Positions 25,736-34,915 are shown, counted from the stretch's first letter. The stretch is 64,000 nt of DNA from CAYSSJ01 sp964433675 (GCA_964433675.1 CAYSSJ010000008.1:1-64000), one strand, 5' to 3'. Numbers and translations are program-made. The notes: a model not told the origin generated them from the sequence alone.

Positions 25736-27970
25736 ATGCTCAAATTCAGCAGTTTTGTTTTGATACTTATATTTACCACATCCCTGATTGCCCAGACAGC
25801 CGTAGCACCATCAGCTGGAGATGGTACCGAAAATGATCCCTATCAAATCGAAAGCTTGGAGAATCTTTATTGGATTGCAGCGGATGATGATGTAATCCCT
25901 GACCCAGACCAAGAAACTCGTTGGCAGAGCCACTATATCCAAACAGCCGATATCGATGCAACTGATACGGAAAATTGGTTTACTGGTGAGGGATGGAAGC
26001 CGATCGGGTTTAATGGCATAAGTTTTTCAGGTCATTATGATGGAGGGAATCATATTATTGATCAGCTATATATCAATGCTCCGGAATTAAATTTTGTCGG
26101 CTTATTTGGTTTTACAAGCAATGCAACACTCGAAAACATAGGTCTGACAGATGTTAGTATCAATGGTGATGTCAATGTCGGTAGTCTGGCTGGAAGAGCT
26201 GGCATTACCACAATAAATAATTGCTATAGTACGGGACAGGTAACAGCTCAAGGTAATTGGAATGTCGGGGGGTTAGTTGGTCGATCATTTGTATCAACCG
26301 TTACAGACAGTTATAGTGAATGTGAAGTAAACGGTTATCTTGAAGTTGGTGGGTTAATTGGAAGTGGCGGGAATTCTATTATAAACTGTTACAGTATCGG
26401 AGATGTCAACGGTGAAAAGTATGTAGGTGGACTTTCAGGCAGTTTTTCAGGCTCAATAGAAAACAGCTACAGTACAGGTGATGTAACTGCATCCGATAGA
26501 GCCTATGGTGGTTTGGTGGGCTATATATCTGTTGCTATAACAGTATTGAATAGTTATTATGACTACGAAGAAGTTTTGGTAAACGGTGAAAATGTAATTA
26601 CAATTGGCGCTTTGGATAATGATATGTTCGATGAGTGGATGAATAATGGTTTGTCTCTGGATATCGATGATTACTTACAGTACGAAGGAGGAAATTATCT
26701 TATAAACACGACAGATGACCTAAAGCGGCTTTTGGCGTTCGGACAATTTTCCGAGTATAGCTATATGTTGACCTCAGATCTCGATCTGGCAGGTAATGCT
26801 AATTTCTATATACCATATTTTCGGGGAACTTTCGAAGGAGGCGGATATCAAATTCATAATATTAATATTGATATGAGCGGCTATGCTATTTTGGGATTGT
26901 TTGGCTTAGTATCTGAAGCCCAAATTCAAAATGTCAATGTGGTAAACGCTAACATACACGGTTCGGGGAATATCGGCGGATTAGCAGGTATAAACTTCTA
27001 TTCGACTTTGACCAATAATAGCAGTAGCGGTGAGTTCAGCGGATTTGATAACATTGGAGGTTTGGCAGGGAATAATTATAGCTTAGGACATCCTGACAAA
27101 AACTCCATTATCGAAACCAGCTACAGTAAAGGCATCGTAAACGGTTCCCAAAATGTTGGTGGTTTAGTTGGGAAGAATGACGATGAGATAAACAACTGTT
27201 TCAGTACTGCAGTAGTTAGCGGTACCAATTTTGTCGGAGGTTTAGTTGGGTTTAACTATACTTTTACCTGGCCACTATCCACACATTTTCATAAATCTGA
27301 TGTTTATGATATCAATTATTATGCAGTCAACAAATCCGATAATCTAAGTAGCGACTTTGATAGGGATGACTATGGAGCAAGTATCAGCAACAGCTTTAGT
27401 ATAGGCAGTGTTAATGGTGAAGAAGACGGTGTCGGAGGTTTGGTTGGTTATCAATCCTTACCTTCGGTAACTGATAGCTATTGGGATACAGAAACTTCCG
27501 GTCAAACCACTTCAGCTGGTGGCGAAGGCAGAACCACCGATGAGATGACTTATCCCTATGCTGATAATACCTATGTAGATTGGAATTTTGAGACAATCTG
27601 GGCTGCTGATGAGGATCATACGGTCAATTATGGCTATCCCTATTTGCAAGATACACCTTTAGTATCTGCAGAAGACGACTTTGTCATCTCCCAGTCGGAG
27701 GTGGTTATCTACAATTATCCCAACCCCTTCAATCCGGTCACTACCATCGAGTTCGAACTACCGCAAGAGAGCGATGTAACGCTGGAGATATTCAATATCA
27801 GAGGTCAAAAGGTACGAAATCTTTACGATTGCTACTCAGCCCCGGGTATCTACTCACTCTACTGGAACGGTAAAGATGATAACGGCAGGCAGTTACCGTC
27901 GGGGATTTACCTTTACAAATTGGTAACCGAGTATGAGGTGGTTACGAGGAAGATGATGCTTTTGAAATAA
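25736..27970 (+). CDS. Secreted GLUG-repeat surface protein 1 with sorting tail
   Basis: A 744-residue protein with a signal peptide ending IAQ. The mature start QTAVAPSAGDGTENDPYQI is shared with the next GLUG protein. Many GLUG-type repeats follow (pattern GGLVG...NSYSTGDV), which build beta-solenoid adhesin-like stalks. The C-terminal sorting domain has NYPNPFNPVTTIEFEL and ends RKMMLLK. The start at 25736 is set by AAGGAGGG seven bases upstream and by the signal peptide. It is likely exported by a type IX-like route and surface exposed; the ligand is unknown. Confidence 0.85.
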   Translation: MLKFSSFVLILIFTTSLIAQTAVAPSAGDGTENDPYQIESLENLYWIAADDDVIPDPDQETRWQSHYIQTADIDATDTENWFTGEGWKPIGFNGISFSGHYDGGNHIIDQLYINAPELNFVGLFGFTSNATLENIGLTDVSINGDVNVGSLAGRAGITTINNCYSTGQVTAQGNWNVGGLVGRSFVSTVTDSYSECEVNGYLEVGGLIGSGGNSIINCYSIGDVNGEKYVGGLSGSFSGSIENSYSTGDVTASDRAYGGLVGYISVAITVLNSYYDYEEVLVNGENVITIGALDNDMFDEWMNNGLSLDIDDYLQYEGGNYLINTTDDLKRLLAFGQFSEYSYMLTSDLDLAGNANFYIPYFRGTFEGGGYQIHNINIDMSGYAILGLFGLVSEAQIQNVNVVNANIHGSGNIGGLAGINFYSTLTNNSSSGEFSGFDNIGGLAGNNYSLGHPDKNSIIETSYSKGIVNGSQNVGGLVGKNDDEINNCFSTAVVSGTNFVGGLVGFNYTFTWPLSTHFHKSDVYDINYYAVNKSDNLSSDFDRDDYGASISNSFSIGSVNGEEDGVGGLVGYQSLPSVTDSYWDTETSGQTTSAGGEGRTTDEMTYPYADNTYVDWNFETIWAADEDHTVNYGYPYLQDTPLVSAEDDFVISQSEVVIYNYPNPFNPVTTIEFELPQESDVTLEIFNIRGQKVRNLYDCYSAPGIYSLYWNGKDDNGRQLPSGIYLYKLVTEYEVVTRKMMLLK
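25788..25981 (+). repeat. 194-bp 5' block shared with the neighbouring GLUG gene, copy A
   Basis: This segment matches 28626-28819 with about three substitutions, including identity at nearly all synonymous sites. The signal-peptide region upstream and the repeat region downstream diverge abruptly. It encodes the first 65 or so mature residues. Confidence 0.9.
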
Positions 27971-28164
27971 GCATGGAGAGAAACAGGATGAATTTCTGGT
28001 GAAAAGTGAAAAAGTGAGAAGTGAAAAGTGGTGTGAGAGAAGCAATCCTCCTTCGCAAATGCTTCGGGGGGCTACGGAGGACAAGGATGATGTTTAGGAG
28101 TTTAGGGTTTAGGGGTCAGAAATCGGAGGTCAGATGCAAAAAAATCTCATAATAGACGATATTG

Positions 28165-28210
28165 TCACACTGAGTAGCTTCGGCGCAAGCCGGAGCGTAT
28201 CGAAGTGTGA
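28165..28210 (+). repeat. Structured repeat element, copy 1
   Basis: Outer stem TCACACT / AGTGTGA encloses an inner 7-bp hairpin CTTCGGC-GCAA-GCCGGAG. GAGT and GTAT flank the inner hairpin. The adjacent element at 28231-28275 has the same plan in the opposite orientation with different but still complementary stems. Confidence 0.65.
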
Positions 28211-28230
28211 ACTTAGGAAATGTTGCATTG

Positions 28231-28275
28231 TCACCCTTCGATACAATCCCGACAAATCGGGATCACTCAGGGTGA
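28231..28275 (-). repeat. Structured repeat element, copy 2 (inverted)
   Basis: Read on the minus strand, TCACCCTGAGT is followed by the inner hairpin ATCCCGA-TTTG-TCGGGAT and then GTATCGAAGGGTGA. Both outer and inner stems differ from copy 1 but remain paired, a covariation pattern. Confidence 0.65.
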
Positions 28276-28350
28276 CAAAAACATTTCATCTCGCCTGCCA
28301 TCTCAAACCCCCTTTTGTTCCCCCTTGGGAAGAGGGACATATGTTTGAGA

Positions 28351-28475
28351 AACCCCCTTTTGTTCCCCCTTACGAAGGGGGACTTTATATAGGCATCATA
28401 GAGCAAGATAGAGGTAGAAAAAAATGAGATTGCCACGCCAAAGTTTAGCAAGAAGAACAACTCGCAATGACAAGC
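28351..28475 (+). repeat. 125-bp inverted repeat, left arm
   Basis: This matches the reverse complement of 42336-42460 at roughly 92 percent (about ten mismatches by eye). It includes GCATCATAGAGCAAGATAGA and ends in ATTGCCACGC ... CTCGCAATGACA, a motif resembling dispersed repeats of several bacteria. Confidence 0.85.
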
Positions 28476-28573
28476 TTTCAAAACAGCGAAAGCCGATCAA
28501 AATAGCTTTTTGCAAATCCCTCATTTCAATACCCAAACTATACATAGAAACAAAATATATTTAGGAGGAGAAT

Positions 28574-30139
28574 ATGTTTAGAACAACATTAGTTATTTTC
28601 ATCGTCATGGTTAGTATAGCCTTATTTGCCCAGACAGCCGTAGCACCATCAGCTGGAGATGGTACCGAAAATGATCCCTATCAAATCGAAAGCTTGGAGA
28701 ATCTTTATTGGATTGCAGCGAATAATGATGTAATCCCTGACCCAGACCAAGAAACTCGTTGGCAGAGCTACTATATCCAAACAGCCGATATCGATGCAAC
28801 TGATACGGAAAATTGGTTTGCCGGAGCCGGGTGGAAACCGATCGGAAACTATACTTTTGTATCTGAGCCTTTGCCTTTTTCAGGAGTGTATGATGGACAA
28901 AATTACAGCATTGATGGGTTATATATATTTCATTTAAACGATGAGGCGATCGGTTTTTTTGGTTATTCAAACGACGCCATCATCAAGAATATGGAAATTA
29001 TCAATGCTGAAATTACCGCTTTGGGCAGAATCGGTATTTTAATCGGATATAATGATGATTCTACTGTGGACAATTGCAGTGTCAGTGGTAGTGTAATCGG
29101 CAACACTATTGTCGGTGGCATGATCGGTGAAAATCGCCGTTCTGTCGTGAAAAACTCTAATAGCGACATTGTAGTAGAAGGCAATATTCAGTCTGCAGGT
29201 TTGATTGGTCGTGATCATAGATCATGGGTAATGCAGTGTAATTCGACCGGAACCGTACAGGGGAACTCAGTTGCTGGCGGATTAATTGCTGCTTCCTATG
29301 AATCGATAATTCATGAAAGTTATTCCAGTGTTGAAGTGAATGGCAATCATACTATCGGCGGACTGGTTGGTAATGCTAATACTGCCATCATTAAGGAAAG
29401 TTACAATACCGGTTATGTTAGTGGTAGTTCTCAGATAGGTGGTTTAGCCGGCTCTATTTATCGCTCCACTATTCGAAATTGCTTTTCAACCGGTGGTGTA
29501 AATGGGAACTTAGATAGTGTGGGCGGTTTAATTGGACAAATCAGTTCCGGCATGATTTATAATAGCTATTCAACCGGAAGTGTCCTCGGCGAAGGGGATA
29601 CTGTCGGCGGATTACTCGGTGGTGGCTACGGAATTTCTGCCGTATCGAGCTATTGGAACATCGAGACATCCGGTCAAGATGAATCAATTGGTGGAGAAGG
29701 AAGAAATACGGAAGAAATGACCTATCCTTACGCTGAGAATATCTATGAAGGTTGGGATTTTGTTGAAATCTGGACTGCCGATGAGGATTATTCTGTCAAC
29801 AATGGCTATCCATACTTTTCCGAAATACCTGTAAGTGCCGATGATGATCTTGTCACGATTACCCCTGGCATCCAAACTTATAACTTCCCCAACCCATTCA
29901 ATCCGGAAACTAATATATCCTTTAGTTTGCAGGATAGAGCGCACATCACTGTCGAAATATTTAATGTTCGCGGACAAAGAGTGAATACTATATTGGACAA
30001 CGAAAAAGCTGCAGGAACGCATATTATCAGCTGGAATGGTAAAGATGAGAATGGCAATCGATTATCTTCCGGCATCTATTTTTATCAAATCAGTTCTGAT
30101 GATGATGTAGCAGCCGGAAAAATGATGATGATAAAATAA
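28574..30139 (+). CDS. Secreted GLUG-repeat surface protein 2 with sorting tail
   Basis: A 521-residue protein. The signal peptide MFRTTLVIFIVMVSIALFAQ differs from its neighbour, but the next 65 residues are nearly identical to GLUG protein 1. About seven GLUG-like repeats follow (for example GGLVGNANTAIIKESYNTGYV), then a linker and a sorting domain with NFPNPFNPETNISFSL, ending GKMMMIK. An AGGAGGAG site precedes the start. It is shorter than its neighbour through fewer repeats, consistent with repeat-number evolution. Confidence 0.85.
   Translation: MFRTTLVIFIVMVSIALFAQTAVAPSAGDGTENDPYQIESLENLYWIAANNDVIPDPDQETRWQSYYIQTADIDATDTENWFAGAGWKPIGNYTFVSEPLPFSGVYDGQNYSIDGLYIFHLNDEAIGFFGYSNDAIIKNMEIINAEITALGRIGILIGYNDDSTVDNCSVSGSVIGNTIVGGMIGENRRSVVKNSNSDIVVEGNIQSAGLIGRDHRSWVMQCNSTGTVQGNSVAGGLIAASYESIIHESYSSVEVNGNHTIGGLVGNANTAIIKESYNTGYVSGSSQIGGLAGSIYRSTIRNCFSTGGVNGNLDSVGGLIGQISSGMIYNSYSTGSVLGEGDTVGGLLGGGYGISAVSSYWNIETSGQDESIGGEGRNTEEMTYPYAENIYEGWDFVEIWTADEDYSVNNGYPYFSEIPVSADDDLVTITPGIQTYNFPNPFNPETNISFSLQDRAHITVEIFNVRGQRVNTILDNEKAAGTHIISWNGKDENGNRLSSGIYFYQISSDDDVAAGKMMMIK
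28626..28819 (+). repeat. 194-bp 5' block shared with the neighbouring GLUG gene, copy B
   Basis: Nearly identical partner of 25788-25981 at an offset of 2838 bases in direct orientation. Recombination between the copies would delete the gap and fuse the two genes in frame. Confidence 0.9.
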
Positions 30140-30200
30140 AATCGCCATTAGTTGATTCTAAAGAATTAGAGTCCATTTTGTAGATGTGATGATATACTTA

Positions 30201-30228
30201 TTGACATCATTTCGTGGTAAGATAAATA
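30201..30228 (+). promoter_or_regulatory. Putative promoter of outer-membrane protein gene
   Basis: TTGACA at 30201-30206 with TAAATA at 30223-30228 (16-base spacing), about 30 bases before the start codon. An AAGGAGGG site follows at about 30243. Confidence 0.45.
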
Positions 30229-30258
30229 TATCTTCAAAATAGTAAGGAGGGTTGGACA

Positions 30259-31338
30259 ATGAGGTTCAAATTAGTTTTAGTATTATTACTAGCAAGTATA
30301 ACACTGGTTTGGGGACAATCTCTGGAGGAGAGATTGCAGGATTTATCCGCCGATGCGGCAAAAGCTTATGTAGGACCTATAGTTTCCGGTTTCGGTTCAA
30401 ACTTGAATGGTGGATGGTTTCATAGTGCGCCTCGCAAGACATTTCTGGGAGTAGATATCAGCCTGGGCGCTGTTGTGATGGGCACATTCTTTGCCGATGA
30501 GAATGAGAGTTTCTCCACTGAAGGCAATTTCAGATTCACCCGCGATCAAGCTATGTTTCTCACTCAGGATTTTGAGGATTATGATGAAATGCGTCAAGAA
30601 CTGATAGATGCGATAATCTCCGAAGATTTCTATGTCGGCATTTTCGGTCCTACCATTATCGGCGATCCGGATAACAATCTTATGATCCATTTCTATGAAA
30701 AAACTTTCGATGATATCATCAACCCGGATACAGGTGAGCCAGTAACCGTTCCCGGAACAGATGTGGAGCTTCCCTTTGGTGGGCTTATGGATTCACCGCC
30801 GATATTCCCGCTAGTGGTTCCTCAACTTAGCGTTGGTACTGTCTATGGCACTCGCGCCGTATTTCGTTATGTTCCCCCTATCACTCTTAAGGGCGAAGAT
30901 GATGATCTGGGTGAGTTTAGTTACCTCGGTTTCGGACTGCAGCACAATCTAAATCGTTGGCTACCTCTCCCCTTGCCGGTGGACTTTGCCGCATCATTCT
31001 TTACTCAAACGATGAAGCTTGAGCCGGTAGCCGAAGCTACAGCTACTACATTGGGGCTCAATGCGAGCAAGCGCTTTGGCTTCAGAGCTCTAAATGTAAC
31101 TCCCTATGCCGGTTTGATGATTGAAAGCTTCAATATGGATATCTCTTACGACTATATGATAGATGAACCCGGCTCGGAAGAAGAGATCCCCCTCGAAGTT
31201 GCTTTCAGCATGAAAGGTGATAATAAAGCCAGAATGGTAGTCGGCAGCAGTTTCAGAGTTGGTCTATTCAATTTCAATATAGATTATAATATCGGGAAAT
31301 ATAATAGTCTGACTACCGGAATAACATTGGCGTTTTAA
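30259..31338 (+). CDS. Outer-membrane beta-barrel protein (DUF6588-like)
   Basis: A 359-residue protein with a signal peptide ending VWGQ. The C-terminal half alternates polar and hydrophobic residues as in barrel strands (FGFRALNVTPYAGLMIESF, FRVGLFNFNIDYNIGKY) and ends in a strand with terminal phenylalanine (GITLAF), the usual outer-membrane assembly signal. N-terminal features (AKAYVGPIVSGFGSNLNGGWF) suggest the DUF6588 family, from memory and not verified. Its function is unknown. A terminator follows. Confidence 0.7.
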   Translation: MRFKLVLVLLLASITLVWGQSLEERLQDLSADAAKAYVGPIVSGFGSNLNGGWFHSAPRKTFLGVDISLGAVVMGTFFADENESFSTEGNFRFTRDQAMFLTQDFEDYDEMRQELIDAIISEDFYVGIFGPTIIGDPDNNLMIHFYEKTFDDIINPDTGEPVTVPGTDVELPFGGLMDSPPIFPLVVPQLSVGTVYGTRAVFRYVPPITLKGEDDDLGEFSYLGFGLQHNLNRWLPLPLPVDFAASFFTQTMKLEPVAEATATTLGLNASKRFGFRALNVTPYAGLMIESFNMDISYDYMIDEPGSEEEIPLEVAFSMKGDNKARMVVGSSFRVGLFNFNIDYNIGKYNSLTTGITLAF

Positions 31339-31346
31339 TTTTATTC

Positions 31347-31380
31347 TCAGCCTTCGATCTCGGTCGGAGGCTGATTTCTT
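31347..31380 (+). terminator. Intrinsic terminator after outer-membrane protein gene
   Basis: TCAGCCT / AGGCTGA stem (31347-31353 with 31368-31374), partly extended inside, followed by TTTCTT. It lies nine bases after the stop and just ahead of the nitroreductase gene. Confidence 0.7.
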
Positions 31381-31388
31381 GAGGTTTT

Positions 31389-31955
31389 ATGGAACTTTTG
31401 GATGCGATAAAAACTCGGCGTAGCGTGCGCAGTTTCCTTCCGGATGCTATTTCGGATGACATTATGACTGAGATACTGCAAGCCGGTAGATTGGCGCCTT
31501 CGGCTCAAAACAGACAATGCTGGCGATTTGTAGTAGTTAGAGATGAAGAGCTAAAACAACGATTATCAAAAAAGAGTGGGCTTGTCGGCAAGATCAATTT
31601 CTTTATAGCCAAAGCACCGGTGATTATCATCGCTGCTGCCGATCCAAAACGGAGTGTGAAACTGAACGGTCAGGAGTATTATCTGGTAGATACTGCTATC
31701 GCCTTCCAGCAGATGATGCTAACTGCTTGGAATTTCGGTATCGGTAGCTGCTGGCTGGCAGCTTTCAACGAACAGAAGGTGAAAGATATCCTCGCTATCC
31801 CACCCAATATTCGCGTAGTTGCGATGAGCCCTTTCGGTTATCCGCGAGAATCTGATACTCTCTATGCCAAAGCGGTTAGCTTCGTGGCCAAAAGTAAGAA
31901 AAGAATGGACTTAGAGGAGATCGTTCATTATGATGTTTGGGGAAACAAGGAGTAA
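31389..31955 (+). CDS. Nitroreductase-family flavoprotein
   Basis: A 188-residue FMN-dependent NAD(P)H oxidoreductase. The FMN-binding start TRRSVRSFLPD and APSAQNRQCWRFVVV are typical, and the C-terminal FGIGSCWLAAF and SPFGYP motifs complete the family pattern. The physiological substrate is unknown. A short TGAGG site precedes the start. It converges with tcdA, whose stop is two bases away. Confidence 0.9.
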   Translation: MELLDAIKTRRSVRSFLPDAISDDIMTEILQAGRLAPSAQNRQCWRFVVVRDEELKQRLSKKSGLVGKINFFIAKAPVIIIAAADPKRSVKLNGQEYYLVDTAIAFQQMMLTAWNFGIGSCWLAAFNEQKVKDILAIPPNIRVVAMSPFGYPRESDTLYAKAVSFVAKSKKRMDLEEIVHYDVWGNKE

Positions 31956-31956
31956 T

Positions 31957-32688
31957 TCAGCGAAGCTTGATTTCATAACCTGCCAAAGAGCGCAGTACAT
32001 AAGAAGCAGCCCACATCCCCATCATAGCCGGCATATAGCTGATAGTTCCTACCGGATTCTTAGTACGATGATCTCTAGTAGTTTCCGTTTGCACCGCATC
32101 TATCTTGATCGGCTTTTCATTAGAATAAACTGTCGGAACACCTTTCTTTATACCACGCTTACTCAGATGCTTACGTACTCTTTTTGCCAAAGGACACTGG
32201 TAAGTTTTGGAAATATCGGCTATAGTTATTTTCTGTGGATCAAACCGATTACCGGCACCCATCACCGAAATTATCGGGATTTTTTGATGATAGGCATATT
32301 CTATCAAATCTACTTTGTGTGCAATGCTATCGATAGCATCCACTACAAAATCGATTTTTTTTAAGATAGTTGAGAATGAATCTCTGTCGCAAATACCATC
32401 GTGGAGATCTATCTCAGCATCTGGATTGATATCGCCAAAACGGAGGCTTAGAATCTCTGTCTTCCTCTTCCCTATTGTACTATGCATTGCCGGAAGCTGA
32501 CGATTGATGTTGCTCGGTTCGATCGTGTCGAAATCTACGAGTAGGATTTTCCCGATACCACCTCGAACCAAAGCTTCTGCAGCATAAGAACCAACTCCTC
32601 CCAACCCGATAACTGCTACTCTGGCTTCAGAGAATTTCCTCAGATTATTCTCTCCGAGCAGAAGTTCGGTGCGTAAAAATTGGTTCAT
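31957..32688 (-). CDS. tcdA: tRNA threonylcarbamoyladenosine dehydratase (TcdA/YgdL)
   Basis: A 243-residue E1-like ThiF-fold enzyme that cyclises t6A37 in tRNA using ATP. The nucleotide-binding motif GLGGVGSYAAEAL is at residues 28-40, then DFDTIEPSNINRQ with the adenylation arginine region. It lacks ubiquitin-like partners nearby. It overlaps the tatD-family gene upstream by four bases. Confidence 0.88.
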   Translation of the reverse strand: MNQFLRTELLLGENNLRKFSEARVAVIGLGGVGSYAAEALVRGGIGKILLVDFDTIEPSNINRQLPAMHSTIGKRKTEILSLRFGDINPDAEIDLHDGICDRDSFSTILKKIDFVVDAIDSIAHKVDLIEYAYHQKIPIISVMGAGNRFDPQKITIADISKTYQCPLAKRVRKHLSKRGIKKGVPTVYSNEKPIKIDAVQTETTRDHRTKNPVGTISYMPAMMGMWAASYVLRSLAGYEIKLR

Positions 32689-33422
32689 AGAGATGGGAAG
32701 ATATACTCAAAAGTTTTCTTTTGTATCTTCTTGAGCTGAGCCTGTGAGATTCCTGTTAGCTGAGAAACATAACCAATAATCTCCGGATAGTTATCAAGAT
32801 AATTGTGTTTCCGATTCAGAAAAAGTGGTTTCTGATAGGGTGCATCTGTTTCAAACAGGCAATTCCCGTTTTCCAAGCAGAATTTCAGCACTTCGGCGTT
32901 TGGTGTCCGACCACAGAATGAATAAGCTAGATCGTAGTTTGCAAACAATTTGGCAATATCTATCGATCCGGTAAAACTATGAATATATCCACGTATTTTG
33001 GGGAAATTTCGTTTTAGGATCTTACTGAGCTCATAATAGTGTTTCACGACATGAAAAACTACCGGCAAATTATACTGCTGGGCAATATCGAGCTGAAGTA
33101 ACAGCACTTTTTTTTGAGTTTCGAAATCATCATTCCGCTTATCCAATCCTATCTCACCTACCGCAATTATCTGCTTTTTATCACAGAGTTTTACCAGTTC
33201 ATCATAAGAAAGCGGAAGTGATCTGGAGTTATTGGGATGAATTCCGGCAGTGATAAGCACATCGGATGCTTTGTTTTCCAAGTGCCATTTCACTTCTGCA
33301 TCCGAGAGTGCTGACGAGATAAAAAGCCCGAGACCTGCCTCCCGGGCTTTTCTCATCTCTTGTTCTAAATTGTTTGCATCGGCAATGTCATATAAATGAC
33401 AGTGTGCATCGATCCAACCCAT
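32685..33422 (-). CDS. tatD: TatD-family metal-dependent deoxyribonuclease
   Basis: A 245-residue TIM-barrel hydrolase. Metal ligands are visible as DAHCHL (H7, H9), GEIGLD, VFHVVKH, IHSFTG and FETDAPY. The family removes nucleotides from DNA 3' ends in repair or turnover. It is transcribed with tcdA and begins eight bases downstream of the outer-membrane protein gene's stop. Confidence 0.88.
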   Translation of the reverse strand: MGWIDAHCHLYDIADANNLEQEMRKAREAGLGLFISSALSDAEVKWHLENKASDVLITAGIHPNNSRSLPLSYDELVKLCDKKQIIAVGEIGLDKRNDDFETQKKVLLLQLDIAQQYNLPVVFHVVKHYYELSKILKRNFPKIRGYIHSFTGSIDIAKLFANYDLAYSFCGRTPNAEVLKFCLENGNCLFETDAPYQKPLFLNRKHNYLDNYPEIIGYVSQLTGISQAQLKKIQKKTFEYIFPSL

Positions 33423-33430
33423 ATCACTGT

Positions 33431-34915
33431 TTAGAATCTGAATTCCACACCCATCGAGAAAGTCTTTATCGTCTCATCCGAACCGGAGATCTTTCCATCA
33501 CCATCCAGATCGACATAACGTTCCTGATAGCGTGCTACCAGCTCTGTATTGGGTGCCAGCATATATCCGCCGGTTCCCGAGATCATAGAGGAAGGCGTTT
33601 TGAATTCTTTGAGTACATGACGAACACGGGTCTGCGAATAATTCACTTCTGCTCTGGTAATCCCGGGTATCAAACGTGGTTTCAGTGCTAATGTCCCCCA
33701 GATCGATCTTTTGTTATCTTTGTCTTTACCATACATATCTTCATAAGAAACGGTCAAAGAGATCAAGTTTAGGATATTGGACGTCAGACTACCATACCAG
33801 CCGCGTGATTTTGTCGCAGTCCCTATCAAAGTTTCTTTCAGGCGGACAGTGTCTCCTACTACTGCTGCACGCTGAGACTCATAGATACTATCGAAATAAG
33901 AAGGTATGAATTTGTCCTGATAATGCCTGAATTCCAGATTCATATGAAAGATTAAAAATTCTGAGTAGAATCCTGGAAATATCAGACCCCAATTATGATC
34001 CATTATCTGGGCAAATTCGGCATAATTACTCAAATAAAACAGTTGTGTTTGAATAATTGGCAACTCATAATCTATACCGAACGCGGTAATAGAAGCTTCA
34101 CCGAGATCAGCGAATGATGGATTTCGTTTGCCTGCCATAATGTCAGAATCATGCCAAAACCATTGCTCGAATTCGTCATAAGTAGCATCTTCGACTATTT
34201 CCTGAAAAATAGCCCACCACTCATCGATATTTTCATCTACTTCGTTCCACTTATTTGGATTGTGGGGGAAGTCATCGAAAACATCGGGATATCCGTCTCC
34301 ATCCGAGTCGAGTAGTCCTTTGTACTGATTTCGGTCGTGCGCTATCGTACCGCCAAGCCTGATATTTTCGATCAGCGGAAAATTGGTAGCTGCCAGCGGC
34401 TCTACCGTTACTCTACCCGCAAAGATATCCTGTTCCAGTATATCGGATACAAAAGCTTCCATCGTCACCGACGAATTTGGTATCTTCCCTCCTAACTGCA
34501 GGCCAATCTTTTTGTATTCGGGATAATAAACCATATTGCTATAGTTTTTCATTACCAAACCTGGTCCGAGTGAATATTGTGGAAACCCACCAATCCTACC
34601 AAAAAAGTTGTCTCCGCGATGTCCGTAACGAATATAATAGATTTTGTTTAGAATGTCTTCCCACTCGTTCCAATCTTCTTTTCGAATATTTCCATCGTTA
34701 TCGATCAGAAGTTCGATATCCAAGCCGATACCCAGCTTCCCGATCGTGATCTCGGGCAACAATCTAATCTGCGCATAACTTGCGCCGCCTATCTGAACCG
34801 TTCCTACACCACCACCCATAGACAATCCCTCGCTCTTTGCTTCAGGAAGTGCTTCTTCTGCAATTAGCGGCATAGTCAGTATCAGACAAATCAAAAATAA
34901 AACTGCCTTTTTCAT
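33431..34915 (-). CDS. Outer-membrane barrel protein with Asp-rich calcium-type loops
   Basis: A 494-residue protein with a signal peptide (MKKAVLFLICLILTMPLIA) and alternating barrel strands, ending SMGVEFRF with terminal phenylalanine. Two acidic loops stand out: DSDGDGYPDVFDDFP near residue 205, like thrombospondin type 3 calcium repeats, and DLDGDGKISGSDE near the C-terminus, like an EF-hand/dockerin loop. Start 34915 has GAGAGG six bases upstream; a TTG at 34921 is less likely. Function unknown. Confidence 0.72.
   Translation of the reverse strand: MKKAVLFLICLILTMPLIAEEALPEAKSEGLSMGGGVGTVQIGGASYAQIRLLPEITIGKLGIGLDIELLIDNDGNIRKEDWNEWEDILNKIYYIRYGHRGDNFFGRIGGFPQYSLGPGLVMKNYSNMVYYPEYKKIGLQLGGKIPNSSVTMEAFVSDILEQDIFAGRVTVEPLAATNFPLIENIRLGGTIAHDRNQYKGLLDSDGDGYPDVFDDFPHNPNKWNEVDENIDEWWAIFQEIVEDATYDEFEQWFWHDSDIMAGKRNPSFADLGEASITAFGIDYELPIIQTQLFYLSNYAEFAQIMDHNWGLIFPGFYSEFLIFHMNLEFRHYQDKFIPSYFDSIYESQRAAVVGDTVRLKETLIGTATKSRGWYGSLTSNILNLISLTVSYEDMYGKDKDNKRSIWGTLALKPRLIPGITRAEVNYSQTRVRHVLKEFKTPSSMISGTGGYMLAPNTELVARYQERYVDLDGDGKISGSDETIKTFSMGVEFRF

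Larger units (their letters stand above)
27971..28573. repeat. Intergenic repeat cluster between GLUG genes 1 and 2
   Basis: No gene is supported. In order: a purine-rich 3' repeat (27975-28110, with GGTGAAAAGTGAAAAAGTG and CTACGGAGGACAAGGATG); two structured elements (28165-28210 and 28231-28275); a CCCCCTTTTGTTCCCCCTT segment twice (about 28307 and 28352); and one arm of the 125-bp inverted repeat (28351-28475). The last 90 bases appear unique and should hold the promoter of the next gene. An apparent 97-codon ORF here (28134-28427) consists entirely of these repeats. Confidence 0.7.

Noticed and set aside
28306..28385. Possible CRISPR-like direct repeats (CCCCCTTTTGTTCCCCCTT)
   Set aside because: There are only two nearby copies with unequal spacing and no cas genes; they are part of a dispersed intergenic repeat.
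28134..28427. 97-codon plus-strand ORF between GLUG genes
   Set aside because: It is composed of structured repeats, the CCCCCTTTTGTTCCCCCTT segment and part of the inverted repeat; the frame carries no protein-like pattern.
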